From: a virus
Virus record (IMG/VR): IMGVR_UViG_3300017991_000404
Location: 1 to 23,005 of that record
Reading direction: 5' to 3' (one strand)
Length of the DNA: 23,005 bases
This document shows positions 20,222 through 23,005 of this stretch, in pieces. The position numbers and the translations under genes were made by a program. The notes beneath the pieces were generated by a model. It worked only from the letters and a program-made list of their open reading frames with translations. It was not told where the DNA came from and searched no databases. The first letter of the stretch is position 1. Each line of letters opens with the position of its first letter.

Positions 20222-23005
20222 CCTGGGCTTCCCCGAACTGTTCGTTAATTCTTTGTCTGTCATTGGTAGAAAGCATCCTGTTTTGCATACCGCGCTCACG
20301 TAGGAACTGTGAGGAGTATACCTCGGGGAGCGGATCATAGTCGGCTATCAGCAACTTTTGTCGCTGACCAGTCGTCTGGGTGATGTAGATCGAGTCATTC
20401 AGGGTTGCCGCAAACAAAATCTTGTCCCACCTGAGGGTGTTGCACGTGGTGGCCACGACGGTATCGGCCCTCTGGCCCTGGCGGTGCGTCCTCCCCAGGA
20501 CCTGCTCTGCCTCCTTGGCTGGCCGTGGCCACTGTAGGAAGAACTCGTGCGAGAAGTGCTGGAGGTTTTTCCCGGTGCCGTGTGCCCTCATAGAGGCCAC
20601 ACAGACGGCGTCCTTGTTGCTCGGGTCCATAATCACCTCTCCAGCCCGAGAGCCTGCAGGGCAGTCCAGAGTGCGTATCCCGGCATCCAGGAGGGTCTCC
20701 ACCATCCAGGAGGCGATGGCCTTGTGGTGGACCCAGATGATCCCGCCCTCTCCCCTGGGAAGCTCCTGCGCCCACTTCAGGCCCTGCTGGATCTTGTAAT
20801 CACAGACGCGAACCACCCGGCCCTCCCTGACAGGCATGTTCGGAAACTCCAGGCCCTTCATCTCGATCCAGAGGTCGGCCAGCATCTGTGGGACCTTTTG
20901 CCCCCCAGTTCGGGATATTTCCAGCCCCACCAGGAGTGGGGTGTCCAGGCCACTGGGAGGGCTGCTGGACAGGAAGTGTCGAAGCTCTCTGAGGTATTCC
21001 TGCTTCGCCTCGTGGTGTTCCAGAGCGCCGTCCAGCGCCTTCCTGGCATCCTGGAGGGTCAAGCCGTGCCGACGGGCAACCGTGTCCTCATCCGGCCAGA
21101 TCAGCTCATTGTAAAAGCCAGCAGATAGTTCGTAGAGCCATTTGAATGTGTGAATGGCGTGATCAATCTCGTCTCCGTTGGGCGTGAGGAATTCCGTCTG
21201 GACTTGCTCCGCCAGGGTCTCCAGGGCCTCGAAGCCCTCGAACTTCTCCGGCGCCGGGACTGGCCGGTTGCGCAGGAGCAGGCCGGTGCCTATCTCCTGG
21301 TCGCCCGTGGCCACTACTCCAGGGGTCGTGGTGAGGCGGTGCTTGTATGCGTTCCGGTAGCCCTCGACGGTCTCCTCAAACGTCTCACCAGAGCCGAAGA
21401 ACTTCGTCCTGGCCCAACTCAACAGAGGCTGCAGGGGACGCATCTCCTCGGCAGAAGCGAAGTCCACCTCCGAGTCTATCACGGATCCCCATTCGCCAGC
21501 CTGGACGGGGTTCCTCGGCAAGGGACACGCATCCCCCAGGGCGGCCCGGATCAGATGGTGGTATTCCGAAATCCGCCGGGAGGTGATCGTGCCAGACACC
21601 GCAAGGAACTGAGGTCCCTTTTCGATTATGTATTTGTTCAATCTTCGTGCCCGAGCGGCCCTGAGGTTCTTGAGCTTGTGGCACTCATCAGAAATGATAA
21701 CCTCAGGGCCGATGGCCTCCAGAATGTCATCAGTGTCCTTCACCGAAAGCAGGCTGTAGGGCATCAGGTAGCACCCTGGCCGTCCAGAGTCCACGATCTC
21801 CTTGCGCTTCTTTGGGGTTTTCCGTCCCAACTTGTGGAAGGGAACCCCCAGGGAAATCTTGGTCCTGGCCCACGGTATGTCTCGGTGAATTAACTGACCG
21901 TATACATCAGGCGGCATAAGAAGGATGATCTTCCTTGCCCCCTGAAAATAGAAGTGGTCCGCCGCTTTAAGGGTGATCAGGGTATTGTGTAAAATTATGT
22001 TGTTGCCCACCCAAGATTCGGTTCCGGGCACGTTAAGATCATATACTGGATGTCTTCCGATAGGCTGGACCTTGCATACCCTTGCCCACCTGATATGATT
22101 GTGGGCCAGCTTGGAGTAAGGCCCAGAGTAGTCAAAATCATCACAAAATCTGCTGAATTTTTCCCTGGATACAAACTGGCGAGAAGTGGCACTTAACGCG
22201 TCCCTTATTACCGTCTTGCTGGCACGCATATATTCGGCTATTTCACTTGATTCTTTTCGAGAAATGGGAACAGAATCCTTATTTGGATTGCCGACCTCCT
22301 CATCCGCCCCAACGAACTTTCTCAAAGCAGCACCAGAGACAGTCAGCCTCCAAGAATCGAACTTCTTACCGTTGCATCTGGTTTTTTTATAGTGTGTGCA
22401 GGATATTACACCAAGCCGAAGAAAAAGGTAACGCAAATCAGCCAAGAGTCCTTTGTTGGCAAGGCCAATTTGTAGCTGTCCTCCTCTAGAAGCACTAAAA
22501 TGTCCGTCACAAGCTATGAAACGGTCAAGAAACAGCTTGCATTGCCTCTTAGGCAGCAAATACCATAACGAAGGCAGCCTCTTATTTGTAGCCTTGCAGC
22601 CCCATTGATCCCAACGCCTGACTATGTGGCTCAATCCTCGGATGTTTACCTGGGTTGCTTTACCTGCTGGTTTCCTTGCCCCGAAGCTGCCTCCCAAACA
22701 ATCTACCACCTCTTGCATTTCTGCAAGAATGGCTGGGTCCATGTTAGTGAACGACGGTTGCCCACTTGAAGTGCTTCCATCAGACATCATGTATGCCAAG
22801 AAAACAACTTCCGCATCGGAAACATCGAGCATCTCAGGAGGGTCTGGCAACTCCCTGGGAGTGGCAACCATGTCTCCCTTCTTTAATTTTCCAACACACT
22901 TCCACCCAAAGGGCGTATACACTGGATGGTCCAAGGAAAGACCAACGTCCTCTCCGCAGTCCGTATAAATCCTTACACATTCTTTTTTACCAGATAGAAA
23001 AGATG
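20196..23005 (-). CDS. SNF2-like helicase with intein (5' part outside window)
   Basis: Open frame running off the right edge. The helicase C-extein is 595 residues (20196-21983). Motifs are VIISDECHKLKN (motif II, DECH), FLAVSGTITSRR (motif III), and the C-terminal lobe TGKNLQHFSHEFFLQWPRPAKEAEQVLGRTHRQGQ with the Q-x2-GR-HR-GQ signature of SNF2-like proteins. In this operon it is a likely replication or recombination ATPase. The Thr at 21983-21981 follows the intein and would be the Thr of the Walker A GKT; the Gly-Lys and earlier sequence lie beyond the window. Its 3' end overlaps the leader frame of the GT2 gene. The excised protein only forms if splicing works. Confidence 0.88.
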   Translation of the reverse strand, partial: SFLSGKKECVRIYTDCGEDVGLSLDHPVYTPFGWKCVGKLKKGDMVATPRELPDPPEMLDVSDAEVVFLAYMMSDGSTSSGQPSFTNMDPAILAEMQEVVDCLGGSFGARKPAGKATQVNIRGLSHIVRRWDQWGCKATNKRLPSLWYLLPKRQCKLFLDRFIACDGHFSASRGGQLQIGLANKGLLADLRYLFLRLGVISCTHYKKTRCNGKKFDSWRLTVSGAALRKFVGADEEVGNPNKDSVPISRKESSEIAEYMRASKTVIRDALSATSRQFVSREKFSRFCDDFDYSGPYSKLAHNHIRWARVCKVQPIGRHPVYDLNVPGTESWVGNNIILHNTLITLKAADHFYFQGARKIILLMPPDVYGQLIHRDIPWARTKISLGVPFHKLGRKTPKKRKEIVDSGRPGCYLMPYSLLSVKDTDDILEAIGPEVIISDECHKLKNLRAARARRLNKYIIEKGPQFLAVSGTITSRRISEYHHLIRAALGDACPLPRNPVQAGEWGSVIDSEVDFASAEEMRPLQPLLSWARTKFFGSGETFEETVEGYRNAYKHRLTTTPGVVATGDQEIGTGLLLRNRPVPAPEKFEGFEALETLAEQVQTEFLTPNGDEIDHAIHTFKWLYELSAGFYNELIWPDEDTVARRHGLTLQDARKALDGALEHHEAKQEYLRELRHFLSSSPPSGLDTPLLVGLEISRTGGQKVPQMLADLWIEMKGLEFPNMPVREGRVVRVCDYKIQQGLKWAQELPRGEGGIIWVHHKAIASWMVETLLDAGIRTLDCPAGSRAGEVIMDPSNKDAVCVASMRAHGTGKNLQHFSHEFFLQWPRPAKEAEQVLGRTHRQGQRADTVVATTCNTLRWDKILFAATLNDSIYITQTTGQRQKLLIADYDPLPEVYSSQFLRERGMQNRMLSTNDRQRINEQFGEAQDGLESGAS
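21984..23005 (-). mobile_element. Intein with LAGLIDADG homing endonuclease (N-terminus outside window)
   Basis: About 340 intein residues are visible. Block B is SLDHPVYTPFGW, followed by KLKKGD. Two endonuclease motifs occur, VFLAYMMSDGS and FLDRFIACDGHF, about 100 residues apart, as in LAGLIDADG enzymes. The splicing C-block is VYDLNVPGTESWVGNN, ending in His-Asn at 21989-21984, directly followed by Thr. Block A with the first Cys or Ser is beyond the right edge. The intein is AT-richer than its host gene: one sampled line (22141-22200) has 27 G/C of 60 against 42 of 60 in the helicase (20461-20520), which suggests later arrival. Both endonuclease acidic residues appear present, so it may still be mobile. 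Confidence 0.88.

Noticed and set aside
1-23005. tRNA genes, CRISPR arrays, insertion sequences or attachment sites
   Set aside because: No cloverleaf, regularly spaced repeats, transposase or integrase-associated repeats were seen in reading; a dedicated tRNA and repeat scan was not possible.

Overview
The window is a stretch of tailed double-stranded DNA phage (or prophage) genome from a GC-rich lineage. It carries a lambda-type siphovirus head and tail module on the left and a replication module mixed with sugar-modifying genes on the right. Nearly all genes lie on the minus strand, tightly packed, often with 4-nt ATGA overlaps and with AAAGGAG-like ribosome binding sites. No tail sheath gene, terminase, integrase or lysis gene is visible. 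The host cannot be named from this sequence; its signals look like ordinary bacterial sigma-70 promoters and Shine-Dalgarno sites.

Left part (1-8787, minus, read right to left): prohead protease of the XkdF type with a scaffold nested in its 3' end, gpD-like decoration protein, gpE-like major capsid protein, three small head-completion/neck/tail-terminator proteins, major tail tube protein, a strong stem-loop, tail assembly chaperone G with a -1 frameshift extension T, and the 1090-residue tape measure protein. The order matches lambda E-(FI/FII/Z/U)-V-G-T-H.

Middle (8788-11143, plus): a portal gene and a coupled 255-residue protein of unknown function run divergently from the protease, an unusual inversion of the portal relative to the capsid genes.

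Right part (11156-23005, minus, read right to left): a SNF2-like helicase interrupted by a LAGLIDADG intein whose C-terminal junction precedes the Thr expected in the Walker A loop (its N-terminus lies beyond the window); a GT2-like glycosyltransferase; a near-consensus promoter; a putative ssDNA-binding protein; a nested stem-loop; two small zinc-ribbon proteins; a family A DNA polymerase with Leu at the position equivalent to E. coli 762; a DUF5664-type dATP/dGTP diphosphohydrolase; a DUF115/GT42-like gene split by one in-frame TAA; a methyltransferase; two related DUF616-type glycosyltransferases; a GT-D (DUF1792) glycosyltransferase; a second GT2; and a RuvC-like resolvase.

The polymerase-to-RuvC genes overlap continuously (1 to 25 nt), so they probably form one translationally coupled transcript. 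The most interesting signal is this run of up to six sugar-transfer candidates plus a methyltransferase, sealed between polymerase and resolvase. It could build a short glycan on phage DNA, on the virion or on the host surface. The sequence does not say which.
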